Shown: positions 1-10,412, counted from the first letter of the stretch. The stretch: 27,480 bases of DNA from Chara braunii (GCA_003427395.1 BFEA01000438.1:669896-697375); one strand, 5' to 3'. Translations and numbers: made by a program. Notes: a model not told the origin generated them from the sequence alone.

Positions 1-58
1 CACTCACACACACACACAAACAACAGCAGGTTATGGAGCTGCTGATGAAATAGCGTAC

Positions 59-244
59 CATTAGAAAATCTCGGAAGGACATCCAGAAAGATCCCGCATT
101 CCCATCCAACACAGGATGAATCTCTTCTGTGACATCAAGGAAGTTGGACCACTCCGGGCTGCTGTGTGACCATGCGCCCTCCCAATTGAACCTTCCCCAA
201 GGGTCGCGCAAATGGACAAGCTGGTGGCCATGGGATTCCCTCAC
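59..244 (-). CDS. Gene B exon: counterpart of the catalytic-Asn exon, Asn replaced by Asp
   Basis: A 186-nt, phase 0-0 exon encoding GHQLVHLRDPWGRFNWEGAW, then WSHSSPEWSNF and AGSFWMSFRDFLM. It matches the end of the calpain protease core as the 19872-20057 exon of gene A does, but the catalytic Asn of NPWG is Asp. The acceptor is CACTTCAG-like (CTTCAG| at 245) and the donor is ATG|GTACGC at 58-57. The frame stays open beyond the donor to the window edge, so read-through cannot be excluded. Domain III exons would lie to the left of the window. Confidence 0.8.
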
Positions 245-1131
245 CTGAAGGGACACGGGAACAAGTCAACCAGACATGCTAAATCCCAAAGAACACCACA
301 CAGATATGCAACATTCAAAATTTGGAATTTAGCACTCCACTGACGACAACGGGACATAGCGCAGAAACAAAAGAAGTTAGCAAACGACAAATTACATCAC
401 ACAAGAGTCATTCGTAGCAGTGCCGTATCTACCGATGCAGTATCGCATCGAGCCTGTCAAGAATTCCGTTTCACTGATATGGAGACTTTGGGGAATCGCC
501 AGTTGCAAAGGAACAAAGGTGACACCCCCGAGAACAGGACCGCCCCAAAGGGTGCGGGGTTGTGGCTTACATACGATAGGAGAAGCAGGGGTAGGGAGGT
601 AGCTTGCAAGACAGGAGCTTGGTTCCCAACTTCCCACAGCCTTGAGAACTTGGTGGGGCTGTTTTCTAGGGTGATTGTGAGGATTCTCTTCTGCTTGTTA
701 TGTTTCAACACAAAACTGAGTTTGTGTTCCCACACACACTATGTGGAGTCATGGCAATATGGCCATGTGGAGTTTTGGAAGGCATAACTACTCCCTGTTG
801 ATGAAAAGGAGAGAGGGGGAGAAAGACGAAGTGCCGCTGACTCAACCGGATTGGACTGTTCCAAACTACTGGACTGGACGGTGCCAGACTCGATTAGACT
901 GGGACTGGACCCGCCTGCTCACCTGCTGGCCTACAGACAAAGCTCTGCCCGCTTAACTTACTTGACTAGCACCTATGGTAGTACATGGGAAGTGGAACCA
1001 TCTTGGCCTACCCACTCAGGACTCAAGACAGGACGCTGATACTCACGGAACCCTTCAGTATTATGTACACATCAACCATCTTCGCCTACCCACAGGGAAA
1101 GGTACAGGTTTTGCAGGTGTGCTTTACACAC
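245..1131 (-). other. Gene B intron (887 bp)
   Basis: It lies between two calpain exons, with a GTGTGT donor and a CTTCAG acceptor. I see no coding, RNA or clear repeat feature in it. Confidence 0.6.
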
Positions 1132-1271
1132 CTCAATTATTGTGAGCATTTGGCATTCTCTGTCACCTGACTTCGGCTCCGATTCTGTGATGACTTCTGT
1201 AATGTCTGATCTGCAAGCTGCACCCATAACATGCTTCTGCACACTATGTTCAAGCAGAGCGTTCCAGAAAC
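1132..1271 (-). CDS. Gene B exon: counterpart of the catalytic-His exon, His replaced by Gln
   Basis: A 140-nt exon with acceptor AACATGCAG| and donor GAG|GTGTGT. It encodes 46 residues starting FWNALLEHS, with HVMGAAC near the middle and GDRECQMLTIIE at the end. Aligned without gaps to gene A's 46 residues, FW, VM and the final IE agree, but the GLVNGHAYAV motif reads GDRECQMLTI, so the catalytic His position is Gln. Overall identity is low; the assignment rests on equal length, equal phases, its place between the other two exons and the shared ends. None of the three frames restores a GHAY-like motif, so a simple frameshift does not explain the loss. Confidence 0.65.
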
Positions 1272-1990
1272 CTGCATGTTGCATTTCAAGGAACAAGCAG
1301 AACAGTCCAAAATCCAAAAGACATGTCAGGAGTCAGGACCTCTAAGCAGAAATGCAAAAAGTGGCAGGGAGCTTGCAGCACATTTCCGCAAAAAAACGAA
1401 AGTTTCAAACTCGGCCAATTTTTTCGGTCCAACTTTTTGCATGTGTGTGATGGAAGTCAATCACAGGAATTGCACCCCCCCCGTTCCCAAAATAGCCCCA
1501 CAGTGACACTGTAAAGTCCCAGTTTCTGATCTGACACCATCATTAAGGTGGAGTTGTGTGCCGCCATGCTGGAGTTGTGTGCCACCACGCTGCCGCCCTC
1601 TCCCCCCACAAAGGACAACAGCGAAAAATAGGGGGTTGGGCCTAATTGGCACAAAAGGACCAAGATTATAAGGACCGCTGTGTGACCAGCACCGCTGTTC
1701 ATTTTCAAAGGGGGATGGGTGGAATGCGGGAAATATGCATGTACAGCAAGACATCACAGCTACAGGGGCGAGCTCACGTCGAAAAGCCCTGCGTCATCTC
1801 AGGACCAACAGCGGCAACACTCCCCGGAAATCTTTCAAAACCGAACCAGTGAAAATTGTATAAGCAATGTTCGATCAGCAGGAAACCACAAAAAAGTATG
1901 GTCGCTCGCCCTAGCAAGCGACCGCTGAGCTGTTTGGGATCCTCAGAGACTTTACGCAACACATCTCACTTGTTTCATTAATGAGACGGA

Positions 1991-2053
<63 letters not shown>

Positions 2054-2589
2054 CGGCAAGCCACTCACTTTGCGTCTACTTTCAATTCTAATTTGCTGCA
2101 TTGATCGATGCTGAGGTTTTCTTTTACGTATGTATTGTATAGTCGGTCTTATGGAAATGTCCATTTGCAGATGCTTGTCTGTTGAAAAAGCATTCGTGTG
2201 TGGCTCGCCTGAGTTGGAAATTTTGGTCACGTAGATCTTGTATTGTGCCTAAATTTGTCGGTTACTCGTTTTCCCAATTCTCGCTCCAAGCTCTGCCAGT
2301 CATTCTGGAGTAAACAGAGCATGCAGTCATGGAGACTTCATGATTGGTGGGTGTCTGGCGCTACATAGATTTACTGAGTTATTGAGTTATGTGGAGATTC
2401 TTTAAACATAAGAAGATTTAGCTAGCTGCACAGCTTGAGCCTTGAGGTCTCTTGAATTGGCAGTACCGTTGGGTGGTGAAGTGAAAGGGAAAAAAAAAAG
2501 AAGGAAAAAGAGTTTAAAAGACCTTTGGCTTTGGGTGGTGAAGCAAGCTGGGTTCAGTGGTGTACCCAGGTTTGAAAATCGGAGCTCAC
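1272..2589 (-). other. Gene B intron (1318 bp)
   Basis: It lies between the 183-nt and 140-nt exons. It holds a GAAA microsatellite at 1986-2053 and an A-rich stretch at 2488-2514. Nothing else was recognised. Confidence 0.6.
1986..2053. repeat. (GAAA)n microsatellite
   Basis: About 16 uninterrupted tetranucleotide units of AAAG/GAAA inside the first visible gene B intron. Short reading frames over it are artefacts. Confidence 0.97.
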
Positions 2590-2772
2590 CTCCTCCAGCT
2601 TTGAGCTTTTTCAGCTTTGGCTTATCGAGCTTGTAGCTGACACATGGTGCACCAGTGAGATCTCTCAGCGCATCTATCACTGATCCAGATGTAAGTTGCG
2701 CATACGACCCATGAAGTTTGGCATACGCCTTTGCCAAAACCACTGGCCACATCTCATTGTCTCCCAAGCAAG
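2590..2772 (-). CDS. Gene B exon: calpain core, helix region after the Cys site
   Basis: A 183-nt exon encoding [19 protein letters not shown] and then [11 protein letters not shown], the same block as the gene A exon at 24829-25011. Both exons have exactly 20 nt between the acceptor and the Leu/Met-Trp pair. The acceptor is a T-rich tract ending GACATCAG| and the donor is GGAG|GTGAGC. The one-base overhang joins the next exon to give Gly-Phe-Trp. The tail is Lys-rich ([13 protein letters not shown]). This is the best conserved part of gene B and identifies the family with confidence. Confidence 0.82.
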
Positions 2773-3513
2773 CTGATGTCCCAATATTAAGAGGAAAAAA
2801 TAAAAGCAGCATTCACAAAAGAACATCAGTTCATGCCTTACATCATACATGCAGTTGATCACGAGAAGATAATGAATCAGGTAAGCACTTTGTCAGCCAA
2901 AGGTTCCTAACAGTCCTTCACCACCAGAACTTAAACTCCACTTTAATCATTGGACAGCTGTAGAACATAAGTTATATGTGTTCGTTGGGTCTTATGGCCA
3001 TACGATAACAACCATTAGACAGATAGAATTCGACCATAAGGGATTGAATTGATGATTCGCTCACTGAACTGGGTGCGCTTTCTTTTTTCCAATTTATTCG
3101 ATTCGAAGTATGACTTTTTTTTTTTTTTTTTCCCCTTGTTTCTGGAGTATTAATAAACCACCATCATCGATTCATCTTTTTGCACGAGTCCAATGTCCAT
3201 GGTTCATTTTTTGTGTGTGCACTGTGCAATAGAATGCTACGTAATGGTGTACCTTTGTTACTTCCATTCTCATGGTTTGGCTGTATGTGCCGTACAGTCT
3301 TTCATGTTCATTTTCATCATGGTCGACTCATCGAGACAAACTGTACTTAATCATTGGACAACTGGAAACAGGCTAATAAATAAGCGTAATGAAGATGTTG
3401 ACTTTAACCATATGACAACAGGAGAAAGGGTAACAAATAGACTTAATGTGATGTGGAGACCATCCGAGGGCGTGATAGACGGAAAGTGGTGTTACTAGGG
3501 CTGTTAACGAGGT
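2773..3513. other. Stretch without a recognised gene
   Basis: AT-rich sequence upstream of the first visible gene B exon. It could hold unrecognised 5' exons or intron of gene B. It contains an 18-base T run near 3115-3133 and otherwise nothing I can name. Confidence 0.5.
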
Positions 3514-4744
3514 GTGGGTGTGGTAGACGGTGTGATGGTCGGCGCTCCTTCAACAATGGTGGAGAGGACACACAAGGGAGGGCAGGCGCCTGCGGTAAGC
3601 ACTGTTACACAAGAGGGCGATCAGCAAGGGTTCCCTCCGAACTTGCTGCATGAGGCTCGGGCGGCAGCCTCTTCAAGAATGAACGACCAAGAGGGTTACA
3701 GGTGAGGTGACTCTGGCGATGTACAAACACCAGATCCAAAATATGAAGCTTGCAACCATCGAGAAAAGTGAATACATACCCCTGGAGATGGCGATTGAGG
3801 GGGAGATGCTAGTAGAAGGAACAGAAGAAAACTTTGAAGAGATCTTCCGGCAGGAAGAGTTTGTCGGCGAAAGGGCAGTAGCGGGTCGTTAGGAGCGCTT
3901 GCAGATGATGTGGGAACTTGAAGTGCTCTTCACTAACCTGCGACCACGGCCCGACGGCGATGTCGCCACATTCTCTGATGATGACGACCGACAATCTATT
4001 GATACTGGACATTCTCAACCCACTGGTGTTGATTTGGGATATGAAGAGCAGGGGAAGAGCCACGTTCAACTTCGAAAAATTATCGACAGGAGCAGTGCCT
4101 CCTTAAGTGACGAGGAACTGACCTGCGGCGTTCAGGCCAACTATTGGGGCTCTTCGTGGAGGTTCGTTCGCAGCCAGCTGGAGAACAACAAGAAGTTCAG
4201 TAACTTGCAACAGATTAAGAATGGCGAACCTGCACCACAGCGGGTCTCCCTCATGCTTGGTGGTTAAGGGCAAGAGAGTGAGGGCAGTAAAAACAAGCCG
4301 CATATGGCTGAGCACAGCAAATATAAAGAGCAGCGACAGGAAGAGATGACGATAGACGATCCGCACTGCCCTGCACTACTGGTAGTCGGTGCAAGTGCGA
4401 ATCACGAGCAGGGGGTAATTTGTTTACGACAAAACCACATGGGATCGGTTGACAGCATCCGCAGCAAGGGGCGTTATCAACCAAAGGCAAGTGGGGCATT
4501 TCACGAATACGGCAGAACTCGTAAGATGAATGGGGACCCTCCCATACCTAGACTTCAGACGCAGGGGAGAGTGGAAGGAGGGGTTCAGGGGGGCACGGTG
4601 CCCCCACTGGGATTGGTAGAGGAGGGCAGTATATGGAGGGATGGACGGGCCAATGGGTGTGGAAGGTTCCGTGGGTGGGAGCAGGGTGATGGGGGGTTGC
4701 GGGCTGTAATGATGTTTCCTCCAAAAGGTGGGAACCTCAGCTAG
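3514..4744 (+). pseudogene. Decayed ORF of unknown family
   Basis: From about 3707 to 4744 one frame is open except for TAG at 3890-3892 and TAA at 4265-4267 (about 346 codons). Just upstream, the next frame is open from 3514 to 3705 and appears to continue into it through one frameshift near 3700. The product is Glu- and Gln-rich at first (MYKHQIQNMKLATIEKSEY, then TEENFEEIFRQEEF), has an acidic patch FSDDDDRQ, and later a Gly/Arg-rich part. I recognise no domain. A run of this length with only two stops is unlikely by chance and suggests an old coding sequence, perhaps a transposon gag-like or host gene remnant. Splicing around the stops is an alternative. Confidence 0.4.
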
Positions 4745-5317
4745 GGCCTAATGCACTGGTAGAGGCTGACTGCCCGGGTAAAGGTACAGGGGGCCAAGAG
4801 TCGTAAGTACATTATATTTAGAGCAAGGAGTCGTCCCGCTATTCGCCCTGAGGAAGAGGCGGAGCGCCATTTTTAAGGATTAGCAGAGGGTGAGGAAGAC
4901 GAGCTCTATGATATGGAGGTAGGAGGAAAAGAACATCAAGGAAGACAAGCTCTATGATATGGAGGTAGAGGGAAAAGAACCTCAAGCTAGGCTATGACCG
5001 AGGTGGAGGAAGAGAGTGGAGGTAGAAGAGGAGGAAGGAGGGAACCGACAAGAGTGACTTGCCTTTGGCTATTGTAGACGTTCATGCCCACCTCCTTGGC
5101 TGGCGCTGCATCTGGAAGGCCCCTGTCGGGTTACTTTTTGGACAAGGCTATGGTGACATAACATGGGAGAAGCACAATAGTAGTTGCATTGTCCTCTGAA
5201 CATCCATGCTGGACATGGATGAGCCGCCATAGCTAGATGTGCAGCTTGAGGAGACGAGTGAGAGTGTGGCCCAGAGAAGAGCCCTTTGAACGCTGGCGGT
5301 AAGGGGCATTACTTAAG
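4745..5317. other. GA-rich stretch with a 47-bp direct duplication
   Basis: A purine-rich tract follows the decayed ORF. A unit beginning GAAGACRAGCTCTATGATAT occurs at 4894 and again at 4941 (period 47). In plus-strand translation it is acidic and may be a continuation of the decayed ORF. No gene is recognised. Confidence 0.45.
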
Positions 5318-5619
5318 CAGTGATTCTTTTCTTTTCTTTTTTCTTTTTTTCCTTTTTTTTTGGTTGAAACAGGTCCTTATGTCCTGGCTCCATATTCCAT
5401 TCTGGGGAGCGTCAGTCCGGTTCCTTTCCACCGTCAAGTCAAGAATTGAAATACATGGTGAACACTCTCACGCTTCCTTCCATCTGGCCGAAGGAACCCT
5501 GACCAGCATTGAATGCTCCAGAGCCGGAGGATTAACTGTCAGCTTACCCTACCACTTTTCCTCTCGGACTCTACTGTGACTCTGTCAGATGATTTGTGTA
5601 AAGCAAGAAAAGAGGAGAG

Positions 5620-6254
5620 TTAGTCTATATTGTTGAGAACTTGAGATTGTAATCTCAGTTTGCCCATCACTGGGTCATCGTCCTTGCTGAAGTTGCGCTG
5701 TGCCGTTTTTTTCCAAATCAACCTGTTATATGCCACAGTTGCGATCTTTCCTGTGGAAGCCAGTTTCTCACGAAAGACCCATCTCTTGACGGCTAGCCTT
5801 TCTGGTCTGGCTTTCGTTGCTGATGTCGCCTCCCTCCACCTGGATCGAATCTCAGTTTCTGCCATTTCCCGCCAGTAGAATCCACATTTCCTCCCTTGCC
5901 ACCTCAGTGCCCTCTTGGTACACCTCCTTTTCCATACTACCCATAGAGCCAGCTTACTCAGCAGTTGAAACCAGACTTCCTTGCCTCCCTTGAGATTATT
6001 AGTATTGTTGGATAGGAGCAGGATGTCCAGAGGAGTTTTGGACGGAGGGGGTGATGACAAGAAGAGGAGGGACCATAGGTTGTCCACCGTGTTCCATATC
6101 CATGCTGCTTCAGTGCAATACAGGAGGCAGTGGGGTATATCTTCCGGGATGTTGTTTGTGCACAACCTGCATAATTCAGAGCTGTCAGGGTCCGTATGTT
6201 TCCTCCTCTTGTGGCCATTGATTGACCGGCAGCGATGCGTGCGCTACGAGCCAC
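5620..6254 (-). pseudogene. LINE ORF2 C-terminus with zf-RVT zinc finger
   Basis: One frame, open from before 6165 to the stop at 5620, has SSELCRLCTNN, then EDIPHCLLYCTEAAWIWNTV, the Cys2-His-Cys zinc finger found at the C-terminus of plant LINE ORF2. A basic, Lys/Arg-rich tail follows. The overlapping reading frame at 6254-5958 is a shadow. Confidence 0.72.
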
Positions 6255-6707
6255 TGCATGCTTCGAATCCTAACCGGTCTAATAGACAGGTACTTCATCC
6301 AAGGGATGGAAATGGGGTCTGCGGGGTCTAGATTCAGGATCTCCCTCCATTTTTCCTTCGAATCTGGGGTCCAGATCTGTGGTCCGGATCTGTGGTCTGT
6401 ACCCCCAAGTCATAACCGAATTTAACATCGTATTCAAATATCGTCCTCGCTCTCCCGGACTTACCCTGCTTTCAGACCCACTCTTTCGGGTCGAATTCGA
6501 GGTCTGAAATGCTGAGATCCGGTTGGAAGATTTTCCAGTGCTTGGCCTTCGAGACCCTCACTTTTCTCAGTCGGAAGGTTTCTAGTATGTCGCACTGGGG
6601 TTCCTTATTTAGGATTTCCAGCTCTTGTAGTCTGTGATTAGCGATAGGGTATGAGTAGAATTTAGATAGGTAGCTGAGTGGGTTGGTTCGAGAGACGAAT
6701 CGATATG

Positions 6708-7466
6708 CTATCCCTGGATTTCCACGAAAAATCCTCCCTTAGGAGGGAGAGCCATGTTCTTCTGAATCAGCGTTAGGTTTTCAGTAAGGGAGTGGCAACC
6801 TTTTAAAACATTCCGTAGCTCCTGTTCGGTAGACCATCGTCCTCGATCCTCTGCCCAGATGTGTTTCACCTGCCACAAGCCTTTCTCCACCCAGGATAGC
6901 CATCTCCAGTCCTTTGAGCATAATGTCCACGACACTCCGCTAGGGTCTATGATCCAAGGGTTGCAGAAGAGAGGTTGTCTCAGGATCTCTTCTCGGTTTC
7001 CTGGAGAACCGTGTTTGCTTGGCATCATTCTACGCCAGGCTTTGATGGTAGGGCTCCAGAATGAGATAGCTGTTTGGGTGGGGGCTGTGATAGGCTCTGC
7101 TGGGTTTATTCTGCGAGGTCTGCCTGATTTGGTTGTCCAGTCCTTCGCCATAAGCCAGTAGAGGCCTCTCATAATCAGGGGGGAGTTGATGGGTGCCAGG
7201 TTTCTAATGCTGTCTAGAGCCATCTGGGTCCATGGAATAAATTGTCTGATCAGGATCTTGATAATCCATTTCATCTGCAGAGCTATGGACTCCTGTTTGG
7301 GGTCCAGTAGCCCAAGCCCCCCTTCCTGTGGTTTCCTAATAATGTGGTTCCAAGCTACCCTGTTGATACATGTGGTCCTGTTGGGATCTCCTGTCCATAG
7401 ATAGCATTTCGCCCTGTTTTTTAACGTCTTGAGGTTGGCCTCAGGGGGAGACCAGATGGATGTCAT
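6708..7466 (-). pseudogene. LINE ORF2 fragment, region after RT core
   Basis: The longest open piece of the LINE (252 codons). It contains the WNHIIRKPQEGGLGLLDPKQ block that follows the RT thumb in plant and algal LINEs, then Trp-rich sequence. It ends at a stop just past VEIQG; a shift of frame continues the LINE protein (AYRFVSRTNPLSYL) to about 6470. It is not expected to give a working protein. Confidence 0.75.
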
Positions 7467-7774
7467 GGACCACAGTGTAGAGAAGATTGCCGTGTTAATT
7501 TAGGGCGCGTCCGATTAACGAGGCCTGAGTGGTTTTGCATAGGGCCAAGCGGGTGATTGCCCTGGCACTTAGGTTCTGATCCATTCCTGGCCATACTCCG
7601 TCCTTGTTGACCATGATGCCCAGGAAATGTAGTGCTTGATCACCCGTAGTCCATGACATGGGTGTGGCTGTATCGGTTGGTTGGGGAGGGGTGCCGTCTG
7701 CTAGCCACCAACCTTCAGTTTCTCCCCAATTGACCTTCATTTCTGATGCCAGTCCGAAGGCTTTCATTGCTCTT

Positions 7775-7810
7775 ATGAGGACAGTTCGGCGAACATTAGT
7801 GCAGCGGGTA
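7775..7810 (-). other. Disrupted RT catalytic FADD box in the LINE
   Basis: Minus-strand codons read ALMFA and then shift frame; the following TVLIRAM continues in another frame. The two catalytic Asp codons are lost, consistent with a small deletion. The LINE copy cannot encode a working reverse transcriptase. Confidence 0.65.
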
Positions 7811-8060
7811 GAGCGAAGTCGTGTAGTGGATTGAAATTGCGTTCAGTAAGGCGGTCGATGGATGCATCTTTCCGAAGGAAGGAAGCTATGGCTTCCAAAA
7901 TGAAGAGGAATATAGGCGGAGCCAATGCATCGCCTTGTCTGACCGATCTTCATATCTGGTAGGTCTCCGAATCCTGTTGACCTGGACTCTGCCCGTAGCG
8001 TCTGAATAAAGGACTTTCACCCAATTTCTGAAGTTCGGGCCTACCCCCATTTTGTCCATC

Positions 8061-8447
8061 ATTCATTCACTCATTTCTTTTGTAATTAATTGTTTGTAAG
8101 AGTAGAAGATGATGAAGATGCTGATGACAAGAGGGGGAGGAAATGGCATTTGTTCAATCAAGTGTATTTCTTCTTCTTTCCTTTTTTTCATTCATTCACT
8201 CATTTCTTTTGTAATTAATTGTTTGTAAGAGTAGAAGATGATGAAGATGCTGATGACAAGAGGGGGAGGAAATGGCATTTGTTCAATCAAGTGTATTTCT
8301 TCTTCTTTCCTTTTTTTCATTCATTCACTCATTTCTTTTGTAATTAATTGTTTCTAAGAGTTGCAGATGATGAAGATGCTGACGACGAGCAGGGGAGGAG
8401 ATGGCATTCGTTCAATCTCACGTATTTCTTCTTCTTCTTTCCTCCTC
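8061..8447 (+). repeat. 129-bp tandem triplication
   Basis: Units start at 8061, 8190 and 8319 with a constant 129-bp period, beginning ATTCATTCACTCATTTCTTT. The first two are nearly identical and the third has drifted. Each has a core reading VEDDEDADDKRGRKWHLFNQ (copies 1 and 2) or VADDEDADDEQGRRWHSFN (copy 3) on the plus strand, flanked by T-rich sequence with stops. The left end abuts the LINE truncation point. Confidence 0.9.
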
Positions 8448-8707
8448 CATTCTCTCTCTGTTCCACTTTTCTTAATTTGGCAAATACTGCATCGTCTCAA
8501 AATCGAGTCTTGCATTGTGAATTGTGCTGTATCATAACAATTTCATTCCTTGGGTTTATATAGATTTGATGAAAATAATACTGTAAGAAGTCAAGAACAG
8601 AAAGAAAGCTCTCCTCACTCACCAGTGATGCGACTAGAGTCCACAGCTGGCAGCTTGCTATTCACGGCCACTGTCACCCATCTGCAGAAAGTACCAAGCT
8701 TCAAATT

Positions 8708-8752
<45 letters not shown>

Positions 8753-9390
8753 ACACACACACACACACACACCCATGCACATTGGGAAAAAGAGCGGCGG
8801 GAGGGGGGAAAGCGGGGCGGGGGAGAATTAGGAAGGCGAGAGGTGTGGCAGATGGCCACATGCGAGCATTGTGTGAGGATGTGAAGGTCACGGTTTCATC
8901 TATGTGATTGAGGCACCACAGCCAAGTATCTATATCAACAGCACTGCTACTGGGCCTAGAGCACTGCACTGCTGCTCCCATGACTCATCTCTGAAGATAC
9001 ACCACACTCCTGAACCCACCCGTTGTGGGCCCATGCAAGGAACACCTTGGAACAAAACTGTTTTCCAGCAACCATTAAAAGAAATACGACCTCCCAAGTT
9101 CATGCAGCTGAATTGAATTAAAAAAAAAGAAAATTTAGGGGAAAGGAATAGGAAAATGCTGGGGCCATCAATGGCAGATGTACAATGTTATTCTGATGTA
9201 TGATATAGATAGGCATAGACATGCTGTGGCTATTAATAGTGGAAGGCAGAATACGAAATTTGACTTTGAGGGTGGATATAAAAATAATATAAATAGATAC
9301 ACAGAGGTTGAAACAGAAACCGTGTAAGCTTTGAGGTAGCGATAAAGCTAGGTAGGCTCTGGAGTGGCAGGAAATAGATGATGATTGGAC
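8448..9390. other. Stretch without a recognised gene
   Basis: It holds a (CT)n tract at 8710-8751 followed directly by (CA)n to 8772, an A-run at 9120-9128, and nothing else that I recognise. Confidence 0.5.
8710..8772. repeat. (CT)n(CA)n compound microsatellite
   Basis: A CT tract with one TG interruption passes directly into a CA tract. The same CT-to-CA order occurs at 22004-22084. Confidence 0.97.
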
Positions 9391-9394
9391 AAGC

Positions 9395-9718
9395 AGGTCT
9401 CAGGGACTACCCCGGAGCACACTCCCCCCAGGGGTCCTGCCCAGCGGTGGACTACCCTACTGGGTGCTGCTAGTCAGCCTCCCGGCTAATAGGGTAGCAT
9501 ACTGGGGGAGGGCAATGGTTGGGGTGGGGAGTGCGGTGCAGGCCCCCCTTGCTTAGGCGACTAGTGCCACACGGGTTAGGCTGAGCCTCTTTTTCTGTCT
9601 TTTTCTCCCATTGTTTTTGTACAAACACGCTTGCCGGTAATAAGCAACCGGACTGTTGCCCCTTAGAATAGAAGGGGCCTGTGTTGGTTTGAAAAAAAAA
9701 AAGAAAAAGGAAAAGCAA
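9395..9718 (+). mobile_element. Possible retroelement 3' end with A-rich tail
   Basis: A GC-rich, non-coding-looking segment ends GGCCTGTGTTGGTTTG followed by an A-rich tail with G interruptions (9692-9714). The tail style resembles the 3' end of the LINE at 5318, where GGACCTGTTTCAACC precedes the A tract. It is probably the 3' end of another non-LTR element or a SINE; no coding sequence is visible. Confidence 0.4.
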
Positions 9719-10024
9719 ACCATCCCATCCACAGTGACGTAACAAGCCTCAATGGCTGTCCTTTGGGCTGTGGCAGACCTACCCTTGCTTCATGGGGATT
9801 TTGCTGGCCTACAGTCTGGAAGGTCTTCCTTCGGGTGTGGATGGGTGATAGTCTGCTCCCGTTTTCATCACAGGTACCTTTACGGCATTAGTTGGTACCC
9901 ACCTTTGGGAATCGGTTGTGGGCCAGTGGTTGGCGCCTAACCGCAGTATCATCGATTATGGAACTGTGCAGACTATAGAGGGTTCAGCCTCCGGATGAGT
10001 TGGTGAAACCCCGACGAGAACATT
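9719..10024. other. Stretch without a recognised gene
   Basis: I see nothing assignable here; short reading frames do not look like known proteins. Confidence 0.4.
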
Positions 10025-10162
10025 TTGTCACAGCCCTCCGGTCTCTTCTCCTTTCCTACCCTTTCTGCCCACGGCTCAGTAAACAGAGCTCTGTGACTAC
10101 AGTAGGTACAGACGTTGTGAATTACAGACAGCTGTAAAGCAGAAAGCCTTGCAATAACTAAC

Positions 10163-10228
10163 TGGCCTAGCTCAGTTGGTACATCCCTGAACTGTTGAAA
10201 TACGGATCCGAGTTTGAACCCTGCTGGA
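10163..10228 (+). mobile_element. tRNA-derived SINE head, copy 1
   Basis: A-box-like TGGCCTAGCTCAGTTGG, an anticodon-loop-like ACTGTTGAA, and a B-box-like GAGTTTGAACCC in tRNA spacing. The anticodon position reads GTT (Asn-type). The acceptor stem does not pair, so this is a tRNA-derived repeat and not a working tRNA. Confidence 0.72.
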
Positions 10229-10412
10229 AGCAGAGGAGTGAAAAGCCTTACAATCAGACAGCAACCCTGCTCAGTTGTCACAGCCCTCCGGTCTCTTCTC
10301 CTTTCCTACCCTTTTTGCCTACGGCTCAGTAAACAGAACTCTGTGACTACAGTAGGTACAGACGTTGTGAATTACAGACAGCTGTAAAGCAGAAAGCCTT
10401 GCAATAACTAAC

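Larger units (their letters stand above)
59..2772 (-). other. Gene B: calpain-like paralogue with altered catalytic residues (three exons)
   Basis: Gene-level span of the visible part. Coding exons in transcript order are 2772-2590, 1271-1132 and 244-59. Lengths (183, 140, 186 nt) and phases equal those of the corresponding gene A exons, all splice ends are GT/AG and no stop interrupts the joined frame. The introns are 1318 and 887 nt, shorter than in A. Downstream exons run off the left edge. No Cys-site exon was recognised between 2773 and gene A. The catalytic His is replaced by Gln and the Asn by Asp, so the product is probably not an active protease. It may be a regulatory pseudoprotease or a young pseudogene; the intact frame and splice sites favour a gene that is, or recently was, expressed. 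Confidence 0.68.
5318..8060 (-). mobile_element. 5'-truncated, decayed LINE (non-LTR retrotransposon)
   Basis: The minus strand, read from 8060, encodes reverse transcriptase C-terminal parts. The first is MDKMGVGPNFRNWVKVLYSD, then VRQGDALAPPIFLFILEAIA (RT block VRQGDPLSPLLF). Next come the fragments at 7767-7495 and 7466-6708 (GGLGLLDPKQESIALQMKW), and a zf-RVT zinc finger at about 6170-6100 with CRLC and PHCLLYC. The ORF end is at 5620. The reading frame changes several times and has stops near 6711 and 6470. The 3' region ends in an A-rich tail (minus strand) at 5320-5362 after GGACCTGTTTCAACC. The 5' end stops inside RT, as in typical abortive reverse transcription. No endonuclease domain is present. 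The exact 3' boundary is inferred from the tail. Confidence 0.82.

Noticed and set aside
8061-8447. CRISPR array at the 129-bp repeat or other tandem repeats
   Set aside because: The repeats are direct tandem units without distinct spacers, and the sequence is eukaryotic.
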